DNA of 12,812 bases from Lachnospiraceae bacterium (GCA_900770535.1 CAAHDV010000190.1:1-12812); one strand, 5' to 3'; shown: positions 6,939-12,812, numbered from the stretch's first letter. Made by a program: numbers and translations. Notes: generated by a model from the sequence alone, not told the origin.

Positions 6939-7982
6939 TTATGAAAGATTCACGGTGATGTAGATCTTCTCCACGCTGTCAACCGGCTGGATTGCCGCAT
7001 CTACTACGACAGCGTCAGAATCGACGCCAGCCGTAATCGTGACATCCTCTGTCTCGAAGTTCTGGATTGCCCCCATATTCTGGAGCGTGGTGAAATAATC
7101 CACCAACGCTGCTTTCAGGAGCGATCTGCCATCCGCATTGTTATTGACTTTTCCGACATAATTGCTCTCAAAGATGCTGGTCATATCATTGGCGATGTTG
7201 TCGATTGTGCGGACCACGCGGTTCTTGGTAAACATCTTGCCCTTATCTACGGTTGTCGTGGTCAGGGAGTTGATGTCATAGACTACGGTCACATTCTGGG
7301 CTGAATCCACTTTGAAGATGAACTTACCAGCTTTGACCGCCGTTTCCGTCTCTGTCTTGGTCATTCTCGGACTCACATCGATCGCGCCGACATACTTCTT
7401 TCCGGTGTTTGACGTAGTGATGCCGGCACCGGCAGTCGCACCGGCTACCCATGCGGTGGTCTCTGCTGCGGTAAGAGTAATTCCACCGGTAAGTACAACT
7501 CCCTGTGCCACATTGATGATACCCTCATCATCAGCCACATGATTCGCAAGTACCGCCTGACACTTCACACCCTCTTCCTCACGCATAGCTTTAATCCAAG
7601 CCGCGATAGCAGCCTTTGCTGCGGTTTCCGTGCTTCTATCATACGGGTAGCACAACACGTTGAATTTCAAGGTTTTTAACCGTTCCAGAAGTCCACCCAC
7701 ATCATCGGACGTATGAGCTTCCGGAAGCTTATAAACCAGTACCGTTTTTGCATTCTTCAGCGCCTCCGTTGCCAGTTTCTTATCCGCAGATGTAATCTCC
7801 TCCGGCCAGTTATTTTCGGTAGCTGTAATAGTGTACATGCTGCCGTCATCACCTACGCTCAGTTCCTGCAGAATGACTACCGTTCCCCGGTCCCCCGGAG
7901 TGATGGAAAGCGGTTCATTCGTCCGGATATTGAGATAGGCCCCCGGAAGCACTTTGTTCTGGGATTCCCATGTCCCTGCCAT
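6939..7982 (-). CDS. xkdK: Phage tail sheath protein (XkdK-like)
   Basis: 347 residues. Recognisable sheath features are the N-terminal VLPGAYLNIRTNEP, the GDRGTVVILQEL strand, the central LLERLKTLKFNVLCYPYD and KAAIAAWIKAMREEEGVKCQ region, and the C-terminal domain with KNRVVRTIDNIANDM, SNYVGKVNNNADGR and the last strands IQPVDSVEKIYITVNL, which provide the linkage to neighbouring subunits. The protein is shorter than PBSX XkdK (about 460 residues), in line with the compact sheaths of clostridial phages; the reduction is probably in the outer, surface domain. ATG 7982 follows AAAGGAGG and stands one base after the stop of the tail terminator gene. Confidence 0.92.
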   Translation of the reverse strand: MAGTWESQNKVLPGAYLNIRTNEPLSITPGDRGTVVILQELSVGDDGSMYTITATENNWPEEITSADKKLATEALKNAKTVLVYKLPEAHTSDDVGGLLERLKTLKFNVLCYPYDRSTETAAKAAIAAWIKAMREEEGVKCQAVLANHVADDEGIINVAQGVVLTGGITLTAAETTAWVAGATAGAGITTSNTGKKYVGAIDVSPRMTKTETETAVKAGKFIFKVDSAQNVTVVYDINSLTTTTVDKGKMFTKNRVVRTIDNIANDMTSIFESNYVGKVNNNADGRSLLKAALVDYFTTLQNMGAIQNFETEDVTITAGVDSDAVVVDAAIQPVDSVEKIYITVNLS

Positions 7983-7983
7983 G

Positions 7984-8397
7984 TTATTCCTCCTTTAATT
8001 CTGTATTCTGGGACAATTCCTGCATCTTGGTCTCTGCTGTGTTCCGGTACTCCCGGTAATCCACATCGAACATGAAATGCAGTACCTTGTCCGTGATTTT
8101 CGAGTTCCTGTTCTTGATTCTGAAATCTTCAACCTGCAGTTCCCTTATAAGGTCCTGCGAGAGCGCCCAGCACTCTGTGTTGTAATTCCTCTCATCCTCC
8201 GGGAAGTACAACACATCCACCCGGACGGTGTTTTTCAGCCGGCCATTGATGCCTCTGGTAGGGTTCTGGTCGTAGAAAGTGACCATGAAGCATGGCGGCT
8301 TGAAGTTCTGCGGCACATCTTCCTGATAAATAGTACAGGTCTTAATTTTCTTGAGTCCTGCGGCGATATTCTCATAAAGCTTACTTATTATGTTCAT
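7984..8397 (-). CDS. Tail terminator/completion protein (DUF6838-like, XkdJ position)
   Basis: 137 residues. The sequence has the helix-strand-helix arrangement of small tail terminator proteins: SKLYENIAAGLKKI, then TIYQEDVPQNFKPPCFMVTF (conserved QxxPxxxxPPCFxV-type motif), a strand NTVRVDVLYFP, and a long helix CWALSQDLIRELQVE. The last part (VLHFMFDVDYREYR) is the strand that closes the fold. These proteins cap the growing tail tube and form part of the neck joint. The gene overlaps the gp10-like gene by 17 bases and directly precedes the sheath gene, the standard site for this function. The Glu-rich C-terminus (ELSQNTELKEE) is variable in the family. Confidence 0.8.
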   Translation of the reverse strand: MNIISKLYENIAAGLKKIKTCTIYQEDVPQNFKPPCFMVTFYDQNPTRGINGRLKNTVRVDVLYFPEDERNYNTECWALSQDLIRELQVEDFRIKNRNSKITDKVLHFMFDVDYREYRNTAETKMQELSQNTELKEE

Positions 8398-8881
8398 TCT
8401 GCACCGCCTTCACCTCTTTTTCAAACAGTGTGGCAAGCCTTCCCTCAATGTAATCTCCCGTTTTTTCAAGAACATAGGTTCCTTTCTGAAAGCCCTTCGA
8501 CGGGCCATTCTTTGAGTTCTTGATGTTATGTCCATCGTTCCAGTAGGAAGCATATTCAGCAGTATTGACCAGCTCACATTCAGCGCCAGCGCTACTTTTT
8601 TTCGTTCGCTTTTTATGCCAGCTCTTGCGCAGAAAACCACCCACGCCAGGATTACTGACCGAAAAACTCACTATTCTTCCTGCGTCTGGTCCGCGCTTTA
8701 CGGTAAATGTAACGGGGTTCGGATGAACACCCACAGGTGTATGACGCTTCGCAAAAGCTACTCCCTCATTAATCGCCTGATTAAGCACCTTGACATCAAT
8801 CTTACCGATATCCCCCAGCATCGCCCGCAGCTCCTTTCGGAACTCATCAATAGCCTTCTTATTGTCACTGTAATTACTCAT
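8381..8881 (-). CDS. HK97 gp10-like neck/tail completion protein (XkdI position)
   Basis: 166 residues. The family pattern is visible in order: a helical N-terminus (NKKAIDEFRKELRAML, then VLNQAINEGVAFAKRHTPVG), the LRKSWHKKR segment at about 85-95, the strand CELVNTAEYASYWNDGH at about 102-118, and GFQKGTYVLEKTGDYIE towards the end. Such proteins (HK97 gp10, SPP1 gp16/17 neighbourhood) act at the head-tail joint or at tail completion. The start ATG 8881 shares ATGA with the upstream gene. Its own ribosome site is weak (AGGG about 10 bases upstream), so translation is probably coupled. Confidence 0.82.
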   Translation of the reverse strand: MSNYSDNKKAIDEFRKELRAMLGDIGKIDVKVLNQAINEGVAFAKRHTPVGVHPNPVTFTVKRGPDAGRIVSFSVSNPGVGGFLRKSWHKKRTKKSSAGAECELVNTAEYASYWNDGHNIKNSKNGPSKGFQKGTYVLEKTGDYIEGRLATLFEKEVKAVQNEHNK

Positions 8882-9213
8882 GCGTTATCATCCCTCTTAA
8901 CCTCACACTCCCACTGGTATGTGTACGGATGGCACTCGCCAAGGGCAACTTCCACTTTCTTACCGGTCCGCAGCGTAATGACCAGGCAGTCGCCTTCCTG
9001 GATGTCCTCCTCTATCCCACAGAACAGCGTGTGACTGTTCTGAATAGATGGATTCGGTGCGCCGATGGCAGCCTGTCCGGAAGAACTGTAGCGGCACGGC
9101 CGACCGGACGCGGTCGACACCTTCTTTTGCTTCGTGATATTGTTCTCTTCAACATCCTGCCACCGATATACATCCATCCGGGCATCATACATTCTCGCAT
9201 ATGGGTTGTACAT
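8878..9213 (-). CDS. Head closure / head-tail adaptor protein (XkdH-like, DUF3599-type)
   Basis: 111 residues. It begins MYNPYARMYDARMDVYRWQD, with the DxxDVYRW-like strand common at the start of small head-closure proteins. It then has SGRPCRYSSSGQAAIG, and a beta core (HTLFCGIEEDIQEGDCLVIT, KKVEVALGECHPYTYQWECEVKRD). The pattern resembles XkdH/DUF3599-type closure proteins that plug the portal-connector after packaging. It overlaps the connector gene by 29 bases and the gp10-like gene by 4 bases. The start ATG 9213 has AGGAGG 10 bases upstream plus a nearer GAGAGGA. The role is inferred from both size and place; the family name is less certain than for the tail genes. Confidence 0.7.
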   Translation of the reverse strand: MYNPYARMYDARMDVYRWQDVEENNITKQKKVSTASGRPCRYSSSGQAAIGAPNPSIQNSHTLFCGIEEDIQEGDCLVITLRTGKKVEVALGECHPYTYQWECEVKRDDNA

Positions 9214-9559
9214 ATCCTCTCAGCCTCCTATGCCGGCGCAGAGCCTTCTTATCAGCCTCAGACAGGCCATAGATGCTCGCCCTGGTGTTTCCCTCCGTCT
9301 GCGCCCATTCAATTGTTCCATTGCCTTCCTTGATGCTTTTTACCTCCGGCTGGTAACCGGTTCCATTAGCGGCCTCATAGTCAATGATGCCTTTGAGCTT
9401 CTTCCGGATGACCGGCTCCAGGATATCCGGAATACACTCCAGATTCAGATTGCAGTAATCACAAACATCCAGGATGACATCGGAGATGAGAAGATCTCTC
9501 GTGCCATCCTTTAGATCCAGATTGCTCTTCACTTTTTCCTGCATCTCCGATACTGTCAT
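9185..9559 (-). CDS. Head-tail connector protein (gp6-like, XkdH/YqbG neighbourhood)
   Basis: 124 residues, largely helical. Short helices (VSEMQEKVKSNLDL; LLISDVILDVCDYCNL; ILEPVIRKKLKGIIDYEAAN) match the DNA-packaging/connector family of HK97 gp6 type, which forms the ring beneath the portal. The C-terminus has a strand region (VKSIKEGNGTIEWAQ), then GLSEADKKALRRHRRLRGYV, a motif that I associate with clostridial phage connectors. ATG 9559 follows AAGGAGG by 6 bases. It lies 11 bases after the major capsid gene. The connector role rests on family resemblance and position. Confidence 0.78.
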   Translation of the reverse strand: MTVSEMQEKVKSNLDLKDGTRDLLISDVILDVCDYCNLNLECIPDILEPVIRKKLKGIIDYEAANGTGYQPEVKSIKEGNGTIEWAQTEGNTRASIYGLSEADKKALRRHRRLRGYVQPICENV

Positions 9560-9570
9560 GCCCAGCCTCC

Positions 9571-10575
9571 TTATCCCAGTTTGTGCTTGAATGCCACGAT
9601 GCGAATCTGTTTCGGCTCGTAAACCGGATTCCAGTTTTCCGGTTTGGCCAGTTCCAGCCTGGACGGTCCTTCTGTCTTCGCAACAGAGGCATTGGTAAAT
9701 GCAATTCCACGCGGATGGAGGATCATAGTCTTGCGGTTAATCAGGTAGTCCACGCCGGAACCTTTTCTCTTGGCACGGTCTGTCTCAGTCGGTACGAATC
9801 CAACAGGATGACCATTTCCAAGAGCTAAAGCACCGTTACCGAAGAGATATGTCGTGTAGGTACCGTCAGATACCGGACAGCCATCATCAACGATAACACG
9901 CTTTCCCTGATAAGTTCCAAATGCCACATCATTGGACGGCTGCACAGTCTGGATCAGGTTCTGTTTTTTCAGATACGCCTCCGTCGCAGAATGCATACAG
10001 ATGCCAGTCAGCTGCGCTTTCGCATCACCCAGCTTCTGCTCCGCATCAATAAACGCAGCTCCGGACCAGTTCGCTTTCGCTCCGCTTAATCCGGAAATGT
10101 CCAGAATGTTGCTTTCAAGCCTGGTCTCTGCCGGCGGAGTCCCTTCAGTGCCCGCCGGGATTGTTCCAAATACACCATTCAGGATTGAGATAAGCTCTTT
10201 CTGCATATCGCGCTCCCAGAATCTTGCCACCAGAGTACCAATCGCCATCATTGGATCAGTGCCAGCAAGTGCTGCAGACAGATCAGTCGCGGACCACATT
10301 TTCGCACGGCGAAGAATTGTAGCCACGTCCTTATTTGATGTGATCTTGTTATCTTCAAGATCTGTTCCCTCAATCACCTGCTCAGATTCGCCAGTCAGGT
10401 CCTCAAAGAACGGCATGTTAACGGTCGGCGCCGCCTGGGATGCCAAAGCATCGAACTCTGAGTTATTTGCAATGATACCACTCTGTACCAGTGCGGACAG
10501 CTCCATTGTTCGATTGATTACATAAGGGTTAAAAAGTTCCGGGACGATTACGTCCTGTAAGGTTGTTCCTGCCAT
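9571..10575 (-). CDS. Major capsid protein
   Basis: 334 residues. The sequence reads MAGTTLQDVIVPELFNPYVI and continues with RTMELSALVQSGI, PTVNMPFFEDLTGESEQVI, and DVATILRRAKMWSATDLSAALAGTDPM, the pattern of the phage coat proteins common in clostridial myophages (HK97 fold). The middle has WERDMQKELISILNGVFG and the C-terminal part YFGNGALAL-like (here YLFGNGALALGNG), SGVDYLINRKTMILHPRGIAF. It forms the capsid shell. Directly upstream is the scaffold gene and downstream the connector, which fits. ATG 10575 is preceded by AGAGAGGA with a gap of about 7-8 bases. No separate protease or delta domain is visible in the reading frame. Confidence 0.9.
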   Translation of the reverse strand: MAGTTLQDVIVPELFNPYVINRTMELSALVQSGIIANNSEFDALASQAAPTVNMPFFEDLTGESEQVIEGTDLEDNKITSNKDVATILRRAKMWSATDLSAALAGTDPMMAIGTLVARFWERDMQKELISILNGVFGTIPAGTEGTPPAETRLESNILDISGLSGAKANWSGAAFIDAEQKLGDAKAQLTGICMHSATEAYLKKQNLIQTVQPSNDVAFGTYQGKRVIVDDGCPVSDGTYTTYLFGNGALALGNGHPVGFVPTETDRAKRKGSGVDYLINRKTMILHPRGIAFTNASVAKTEGPSRLELAKPENWNPVYEPKQIRIVAFKHKLG

Positions 10576-10593
10576 TTAAAATTCCTCTCTTTC

Positions 10594-11199
10594 TTAAAGT
10601 TTTACTCCGGCCGCAGCTGCCAGCTGTCTGGCCTGCTCCAGATTCTGTTTGAACAGGCGTCCCTGTTCTGTAAGGTTATAGGTTTCCTTTGCAAACGGAT
10701 TATTTCCTGGAGGATTTCCGCCTCCTGCAGGATTATAGCCACCGGTCCCGCCAGTATTCTTAAACAGGTGCGGTGAAGCTTCTCTCATCGGTTTGAGAAC
10801 GTCATCCAATCCGATGACCTTGCCATCCTGGTCAAATGTAAATTTATCCAGACCACCCTGCTTATAAATGATGTAATCTACATCCGTAGCACCAGCTTCT
10901 TTAAGCTTGTCCTTCAGGACATATTCTCTCTTGGCATTTTCCGCCGCTGTTTTGAGCCCTGCAACTTCTGCCTCGTAGTCCTTGACTTTCTTCTGAAGAT
11001 CTTCATTGTCTGTGTTGTTCTTTTTCAGATCCTTGATCGTGTCATTGGCTGTGTTCAGCTCTTTCACCTTGTCATTGTAGTCCTGCTTCGGTACTGCATG
11101 CTTCGGGAACTCAGCATTGATGGTTTTCATGGTTGCCTCAACATCCAGCTTTCCATCCGTAATCACTGCCTTTTCCAAAATTGCTTTTAACCATTCCAT
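10594..11199 (-). CDS. Capsid scaffold protein, phage GP20 family
   Basis: 201 residues from the preferred start. Order of features: N-terminal MEWLKAILEKAVITDGKLDV, the motif EFPKHAVPKQDYN (about 30-42), a long Lys/Glu-rich coiled coil (about 40-97), a conserved segment DKLKEAGATDVDYIIYKQGG (97-116), then LDDVLKPMREASPHLFK, a Gly/Pro/Asn-rich stretch (149-167) and a terminal helix likely to bind the coat protein. This is the layout of GP20 minor structural/scaffold proteins. The usual upstream ATG at 11214 would place GGAGGT inside the gene. That site is 7 bases before ATG 11199, which is therefore chosen. The gene precedes the major capsid gene by 18 bases. Confidence 0.88.
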   Translation of the reverse strand: MEWLKAILEKAVITDGKLDVEATMKTINAEFPKHAVPKQDYNDKVKELNTANDTIKDLKKNNTDNEDLQKKVKDYEAEVAGLKTAAENAKREYVLKDKLKEAGATDVDYIIYKQGGLDKFTFDQDGKVIGLDDVLKPMREASPHLFKNTGGTGGYNPAGGGNPPGNNPFAKETYNLTEQGRLFKQNLEQARQLAAAAGVKL

Positions 11200-11206
11200 C
11201 GTATCT

Positions 11207-11212
11207 ACCTCC
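11207..11212 (-). promoter_or_regulatory. Ribosome binding site choosing ATG 11199 for the scaffold gene
   Basis: GGAGGT overlaps the upstream ATG at 11214 and gives a 7-base gap to ATG 11199. The ATG at 11214 has no ribosome site of its own. Confidence 0.75.
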
Positions 11213-11214
11213 AT

Positions 11215-11300
11215 AGATTTTTATTCCCGCTCTCCGGGTATTGGGATCGTCCGGTTATACTCCCGGTAGAGTAGGCCCAGTTTTACGCCTTATGGCAGGG
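11215..11300 (-). other. Leader region before the scaffold gene
   Basis: There is no assigned gene here. The minus strand has two further short hairpins: TACTC/GAGTA around a 6-base loop, and CCCG/CGGG around GAGAG (just before the AATAAAAATC stretch). It also has a 19-codon frame closing with TAA at 11221-11223. I cannot say whether it is translated or acts as structured leader RNA. Confidence 0.35.
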
Positions 11301-11303
11301 CAT

Positions 11304-11329
11304 AAAAATAACACGCATTCCTGCGTGCT
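11304..11329 (-). terminator. Terminator-like hairpin after the zinc-ribbon frame
   Basis: CACGCA (11322-11327), loop GGAA (a GNRA tetraloop) and TGCGTG (11312-11317), extended by one G/T and one A/T pair into the TAA stop, then TTATTTTT. It has the shape of an intrinsic terminator, but the stem is short, so it may be partial; the scaffold and capsid genes lie downstream. Confidence 0.55.
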
Positions 11330-11458
11330 TACTGCTCGATTTTATTACATTTAGTACACCGCAGCACATAGCCGCCATACGGACCGGAATCCCGGCTCCA
11401 GTGCTTGCGGTAGTGATGGCTGCACCGGTGCTGTCTGATCCATCTGAAGATTCCCCAT
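11329..11458 (-). pseudogene. Small zinc-ribbon protein with a start-codon frame break
   Basis: From 11457 a 42-codon frame reads WGIFRWIRQHRCSHHYRKHW and, later, GGYVLRCTKCNKIEQ-stop. The C-x2-H and C-x2-C pairs and the ending are typical of small phage zinc-ribbon proteins. However, this frame has a TGA at 11464-11466 and no ATG, GTG or TTG before the conserved part. The only well-placed start, ATG at 11456-11458 (GGAGGT 7 bases upstream, at 11466-11471), is in another frame and is followed by GGGG. Removing one G would give MGIFRWIRQH, in line with the protein. The gene is thus either broken by a one-base insertion, affected by a sequence error, or read by an unusual +1 shift. I favour the first two. 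Confidence 0.65.
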
Positions 11459-11477
11459 TGTGATCACCTCCCTGTCT

Positions 11478-11493
11478 GTTGCGACGTCGCAAC
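11478..11493. repeat. Perfect 16-bp palindrome
   Basis: GTTGCGACGTCGCAAC is a full inverted repeat with no central spacer. It lies between the lipoprotein stop and the zinc-ribbon ribosome site. As RNA it could form a 6-bp stem with an ACGT loop; as DNA it could bind a dimeric protein. No T-run follows. Confidence 0.6.
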
Positions 11494-11497
11494 GGAT

Positions 11498-11881
11498 TTA
11501 TTTAATTTCAACATCTGGAATCAGCCTTTCAGGATAAAATACCAGCTCATAATGATACTTATCCGTTCCTTTCGGCTCCGTCTGCTCCATCACATAGCAG
11601 GTCCAGTCATTCAGATAAATATAATCCTTATAATACTGGTCCGCTCCTGTTTTGATCGTTACTACTAATTCATTTGAGCTGTTATTACTAAGTGCCATAT
11701 ACCCTTCTGCCTGAAGCATGATGGTATCTGTTCTCGCGTTTGTAACCGTAATTCTGCGATAAACATTAAATTCATTCGCATCTTTCGATAAATTGTGATT
11801 CACTGTAGATGCCGTTGAACAGCCAGACATGCAACTTGCTACACTCGCTACCATAAAAAAAGCTGCTATTTTCTTCTTCAT
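11498..11881 (-). CDS. Phage-encoded lipoprotein, beta-sandwich type
   Basis: 127 residues. The N-terminus is a lipoprotein signal: MKKK, a hydrophobic core (IAAFFMVASVAS) and the lipobox MSGC with the modified Cys at residue 21. The mature part runs SKDANEFNVYRRITVTNART and then alternates strands (LVVTIKTGADQYYKDYIYL, YHYELVFYPERLIPDVEI), a pattern seen in the small beta-sandwich lipoproteins of many temperate phages. It should be exported and anchored in the outer leaflet of the cell membrane. Roles proposed for such proteins, for example superinfection exclusion or surface change, are not shown by the sequence. A terminator-like hairpin lies just upstream and AAGGAG precedes ATG 11881. 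No promoter was found in the 30 bases between. Confidence 0.82.
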   Translation of the reverse strand: MKKKIAAFFMVASVASCMSGCSTASTVNHNLSKDANEFNVYRRITVTNARTDTIMLQAEGYMALSNNSSNELVVTIKTGADQYYKDYIYLNDWTCYVMEQTEPKGTDKYHYELVFYPERLIPDVEIK

Positions 11882-11907
11882 TGTCCTTTCTCCTTAAAAA
11901 TGGGTAC

Positions 11908-11937
11908 AAAAATACCACCGGTTTGCTGGCCGGTGGT
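11908..11937 (-). terminator. Intrinsic terminator after the MuF/71-residue gene pair
   Basis: ACCACCGG (11930-11937) pairs perfectly with CCGGTGGT (11914-11921) around an 8-base loop. ATTTTTG follows on the minus strand. The stem begins two bases after the stop of the 71-residue gene. This is the strongest terminator candidate in the window. Confidence 0.75.
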
Positions 11938-11938
11938 G

Positions 11939-12154
11939 TTATCTTCCAATAAGACGTTTTCCTTTCCCTGGTGGAGTTTTGTAAACTTCTTCTATTAAAC
12001 CATGCTCGATATTTCCACCCACGTATCCTTTTCCGTACAACTTGTTTAAATGATCCATAACTTCCTTATCTCTTACAACATTACGAAATTTTTCTCGCTG
12101 AGGTTCATATTCCTCATATGTTTTTATACTCAGTAGTTCTTCTTTTAAGCTCAT
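11939..12154 (-). CDS. Hypothetical 71-residue protein overlapping the MuF gene
   Basis: A small charged protein, MSLKEELLSIKTYEEYEPQR, then REKFRNVVRDKEVMDHLNKL and a basic end (PPGKGKRLIGR). It has no signal peptide, membrane segment or metal motif. I do not recognise the family. It begins by sharing ATGA with the stop of the MuF gene. AGAAGGTGATAAC just upstream serves as the ribosome site, so it is probably translated together with the MuF protein. It ends two bases before a strong terminator. A small gene placed directly after a toxin-like domain could be an immunity protein, but nothing in its sequence shows this; a plain head-region accessory protein is as possible. Confidence 0.7.
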   Translation of the reverse strand: MSLKEELLSIKTYEEYEPQREKFRNVVRDKEVMDHLNKLYGKGYVGGNIEHGLIEEVYKTPPGKGKRLIGR

Positions 12155-12812
12155 GTTATCACCTTCTTGATAAAATCGTAAATCTCTTTGTACCCATTCA
12201 ATTGTTTATTTTGATACATCCTAAAAGGCTCGGAAATAGTCTCAAACATTTTTTCAGTTTTTATACTTCCATCTGCATTAACCGCTTCCTGAAGCGAGCT
12301 TACATAAATACGTCCCTGATACTCGCTAACGAAACGATTACCGTGAACAATATATACACTTTGTGGCTGCCCTGCTGTATTATAATATATCTCCTGGGTA
12401 ATATCGGCATCAGTAAGTCCTTCTACCAAGTATTGTTTATATGCCTTCACATCCGCAGGATGCATCATTCGATATTCCACCAAATGACCAAATTCATGAT
12501 ATATATCTTCCCTTTCCGCGTTAGATGCCACATAAACAATTCCATTTTCATAATCGCAAGCACTTCCAGAGTTTCCAAGATCAACTGTCACATCAGACAT
12601 AACTCGCTGTACCTTCGGCGGTAATGTAACATATGCCTCGACGACTGTATTTTTATCCTTACGTACCTCCTCACTGCTTTTTTTCGACTTAAACTTTATA
12701 TCAGGAATTGTAGCATTATTTCCCGCGGGCTTCAAGTCAGCTTTATCATCCGCAAGATACTTCTTCTTCCATTCCGTATACGTCATATCCGCCGGCACTT
12801 CAATGCCGTTGC
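12151..12812 (-). CDS. MuF/minor capsid protein, C-terminal part with zinc metallopeptidase-like domain (5' cut)
   Basis: About 219 codons are present; the frame stays open to the right edge, so the start (and any portal-binding head domain) lies outside. The first residues, NGIEVPADMTYTEWKKKY, look like the usual end of MuF/minor capsid 2 proteins. About 195 residues follow, with a HEFGH motif (numbering from GTG 12798: H101, E102, H105) and a later ISEPFRMY (E190). This resembles the HExxH plus downstream Glu ligands of gluzincin-type peptidases. MuF proteins with C-terminal toxin domains are a known class of phage-borne polymorphic toxins. That this is one is an inference; a processing peptidase for head maturation is an alternative. 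The region is visibly AT-rich. Confidence 0.75.
   Translation of the reverse strand, partial: NGIEVPADMTYTEWKKKYLADDKADLKPAGNNATIPDIKFKSKKSSEEVRKDKNTVVEAYVTLPPKVQRVMSDVTVDLGNSGSACDYENGIVYVASNAEREDIYHEFGHLVEYRMMHPADVKAYKQYLVEGLTDADITQEIYYNTAGQPQSVYIVHGNRFVSEYQGRIYVSSLQEAVNADGSIKTEKMFETISEPFRMYQNKQLNGYKEIYDFIKKVIT

Noticed and set aside
8528..9034. A 168-codon plus-strand open frame
   Set aside because: Antisense across two overlapping neck genes; no family resemblance and no upstream signal.
9932..10525. A 197-codon plus-strand open frame
   Set aside because: Antisense to the major capsid gene; Ser/Ala-rich product of the kind that arises opposite real coding sequence.
11283..11492. A 69-residue minus-strand frame starting MRRRNRQGG
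   Set aside because: It begins upstream of the good ribosome site, is low-complexity (Ser/Gly/Thr) and overlaps the clearly protein-like zinc-ribbon frame in another phase. Treated as a shadow.
11882..11913. Promoter for the lipoprotein gene
   Set aside because: Only about 30 bases lie after the terminator hairpin, and no -35/-10 pair with proper spacing could be seen.
1..12812. tRNA genes, CRISPR arrays, insertion sequences or attachment sites
   Set aside because: No cloverleaf, regularly spaced repeats, transposase-like frame or long direct repeat was recognised by eye on either strand.

Overview
The window is a slice of the late morphogenesis operon of a contractile-tailed (myovirus-type) phage or prophage. 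Every convincing gene lies on the minus strand, so the biological order runs from right (12812) to left (1). No host gene, tRNA, integrase, terminase or attachment site is visible, so integration cannot be proved from this piece. The tail genes follow the order of the Bacillus PBSX xkd operon. Shine-Dalgarno sites are strong (GGAGGT, AAGGAGG), and GTG and TTG starts occur. Protein types and mid-range GC suggest a Clostridia host, probably Lachnospiraceae-like; this is an inference, since no host marker is present.

Head end (12812 to 9185, minus strand): the C-terminal part of a MuF/minor-capsid-type protein carrying an extra domain with an HEFGH zinc-peptidase motif; a 71-residue protein of unknown function overlapping it by 4 bases; a terminator-like hairpin; a phage lipoprotein; a small zinc-ribbon reading frame whose only good start codon is out of frame with it; a second terminator-like hairpin; then a GP20-type scaffold protein, the major capsid protein and a head-tail connector. 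The stretch from about 11.5 kb to the right end looks more AT-rich than most of the rest and reads as accessory (moron or toxin-like) genes set among head genes.

Neck and tail (9213 to 1): head-closure protein, HK97 gp10-like neck protein, tail terminator, sheath (XkdK), tube (XkdM), tail assembly chaperone (XkdN), tape measure, LysM hub protein (XkdP), hub protein (XkdQ), DUF2577 (XkdR), DUF2634 (XkdS), baseplate J wedge (XkdT) and the start of the YmfQ/XkdU baseplate protein, which runs off the left edge. Most genes overlap or abut, which suggests translational coupling.

The clearest non-obvious signal is a complete -1 ribosomal frameshift site at the end of xkdN. It has an AAAAAAC heptamer in the correct phase, a 7-nt spacer, a perfect 8-bp stem, and a 60-codon -1 frame reaching to within 4 bases of the tape-measure start. 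The most interesting biological candidate is the capsid-linked metallopeptidase-like domain with its small overlapping partner gene.
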